A stretch of DNA of 12,665 bases, taken from assembly GCA_964472175.1 (NCBI GenBank), contig CAYYJF010000051.1, positions 1 to 12,665 of the forward strand. Reading direction: 5' to 3'. How positions within the stretch are numbered: the first letter of the stretch is position 1; each line of letters opens with the position of its first letter. This document shows, one piece after another, positions 11,796 through 12,665 of the stretch. A program made the position numbers and the translations under genes. This stretch comes from UBA8389 sp964472175 (GTDB lineage Bacteria; Bacteroidota; Bacteroidia; Bacteroidales; UBA1402). Below the pieces are notes generated by a model. That model made no database searches. It was given only the letters and a program-made list of their open reading frames with translations, and had not been told where the DNA came from.

Positions 11796-12654
11796 CGTGT
11801 TCAATAATAGAGTGGTATAACTGATCAAATGCTACGTCCCAATCGGGATGCAGGTTGGTTAATAGCTCTCCGTTTGAGTAGCTCATGGCAATTTTCTTTT
11901 CAAATGGTACAGTCATCAGCAATGGGATGTTTTCCAGTTGCAAGTAGTCGTAAATATCTTTATTTCCCAAATCTGCCCTGTTTATGATGACACCACAAGG
12001 TTTGTCCATACTTTTCAGTGTATCCACCGATTGCATTAAATCGCTTAATCCGAAAGGTGTGGGCTCGGTTACCAAAACCACATAATCGGCCGTCGCCACC
12101 GTTTGAATAAATGGACAGGATGTGCCCGGTGGGGAGTCTAATAAAATTAGATCAAACCCGCTTGCTTCCTTAATCGCAGATTTAATAACATTGACCGGAG
12201 AATAAACTCCTACATTCATTCTTGCTTCAATCAGAGCACTATTTGTTGAAATATTATACTGACTAACAGTGCCTAATAGATCATCTTTTTCCGAGATGGC
12301 ATCGTCATTACACGCAACAGAACAAGCTCCGCATCCATGACAAAGCTCGTCCAGGACCTTGATCATTTTTGTGTCTTTCAGAAAAAAGATGGCATTGTAG
12401 TTACAGTACTCGTTACATTTCCCGCAATAGGTACATTTTGATTCGTCAATAACGGGTACCTTCTGGGTCACTTTATGAGTGTATTGCAATTCACCACTTA
12501 GAAATGCTCTGTCATTAGGTTCTTCTGCATCACAATCGACCAAAGCGATGTGAAGGCCTCTCTTTTGTAATACATTGAAAAGGTTGGTGGAAATAAATGT
12601 TTTTCCTGTTCCACCTTTTCCACTTGCAATGGCAATTTTCTTTATGGAATTCAC
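11776..12654 (-). CDS. MinD/ParA-type ATPase with inserted 2x[4Fe-4S] ferredoxin segment (first copy)
   Basis: The 292-residue protein is a paralog of the next gene with the same layout. Walker A ASGKGGTGKT (10-19) and DCDAEEPND (40-48) come first. The ferredoxin insert has C74, C77, C80, C84 and C105, C108, C111, C115. The ATPase closes with LILLDSPPGTSCPF and VVLVTEPTPFGLSDL. ATP-driven dimerisation that is sensitive to cluster redox state is a plausible mechanism, by analogy with MinD/NifH-like folds; this is inference. The start shown is a GTG at 12652-12654, seven residues before the ATPase strand. The frame stays open to the window edge, so a start just outside cannot be excluded. The promoter and any earlier operon gene are not visible. 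Confidence 0.88.
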   Translation of the reverse strand: MNSIKKIAIASGKGGTGKTFISTNLFNVLQKRGLHIALVDCDAEEPNDRAFLSGELQYTHKVTQKVPVIDESKCTYCGKCNEYCNYNAIFFLKDTKMIKVLDELCHGCGACSVACNDDAISEKDDLLGTVSQYNISTNSALIEARMNVGVYSPVNVIKSAIKEASGFDLILLDSPPGTSCPFIQTVATADYVVLVTEPTPFGLSDLMQSVDTLKSMDKPCGVIINRADLGNKDIYDYLQLENIPLLMTVPFEKKIAMSYSNGELLTNLHPDWDVAFDQLYHSIIEHDGNSNH

Positions 12655-12665
12655 TGAATTTGTTT

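Noticed and set aside
1..12665. CRISPR arrays, tRNA, rRNA, insertion-sequence ends or transposase genes
   Set aside because: Nothing with regular spacer-repeat structure, cloverleaf or rRNA sequence, or transposase motifs was seen in the window.

Overview
The window looks like chromosomal DNA from an anaerobic or facultative member of the Bacteroidota, probably a Bacteroidales-type relative. The evidence is: AT-rich leaders with few Shine-Dalgarno sequences; several promoters with the Bacteroidota -7 box TAnnTTTG; lipoproteins with a C-x-K-D-D-type surface-export signal; a CarboxypepD-type N-terminal domain on the TonB receptor; DUF4625-type lipoproteins; and an Mrp ATPase of the Bacteroidota form. 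Names are family assignments made by eye from the translations. No database search was possible.

Left part (1-2404) is accessory DNA. It starts with the tail of an unrecognised gene and a broken BRO-N/DinD-like gene with two compensating frameshifts. A complete three-gene HipB-HipS-HipT toxin-antitoxin operon follows (632-2119), in which the HipA kinase is split in two. Its promoter carries three TACCC/GGGTA-type operator sites whose starts are exactly 41 bp apart. Behind it lies an odd non-coding stretch with a TTTCG-rich tract and a repeat-built hairpin.

Middle part (2405-4460) holds two unrelated single genes on opposite strands. One is a small RBBP9/YdeN-type serine hydrolase. The other is a secreted GH10 endo-xylanase with an unusual Ala/Lys/Gln-rich insertion in the catalytic domain. 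A 15-bp perfect hairpin at 4421-4460 is probably a bidirectional terminator for the xylanase and the operon facing it.

The stretch 9207 down to 4504 (minus strand) reads as one metal-responsive outer-membrane uptake operon. In order it encodes a Fur/Zur-family repressor, a small His/Cys-rich membrane-anchored protein that starts directly after the repressor stop codon, a TonB-dependent receptor, and two DUF4625-like lipoproteins with histidine clusters. A near-ideal Bacteroidota promoter (TTTG-N20-TACATTTG) overlaps a perfect 12+12 bp palindrome just upstream of the repressor, which suggests metal-dependent autoregulation of the whole set. Zinc is the best guess for the substrate, but the sequence does not prove it.

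The right part (12654 down to 9208, minus strand) is a tight, overlapping five-gene operon: two MinD/ParA-type ATPases with inserted 2x[4Fe-4S] ferredoxin segments, a short Mrp/NBP35 ATPase, a YbgC-type hotdog thioesterase and a C_GCAxxG_C_C protein. The paired ferredoxin-ATPases plus Mrp resemble the orange-protein (ORP) gene clusters of strict anaerobes. The operon may continue upstream beyond the window edge.
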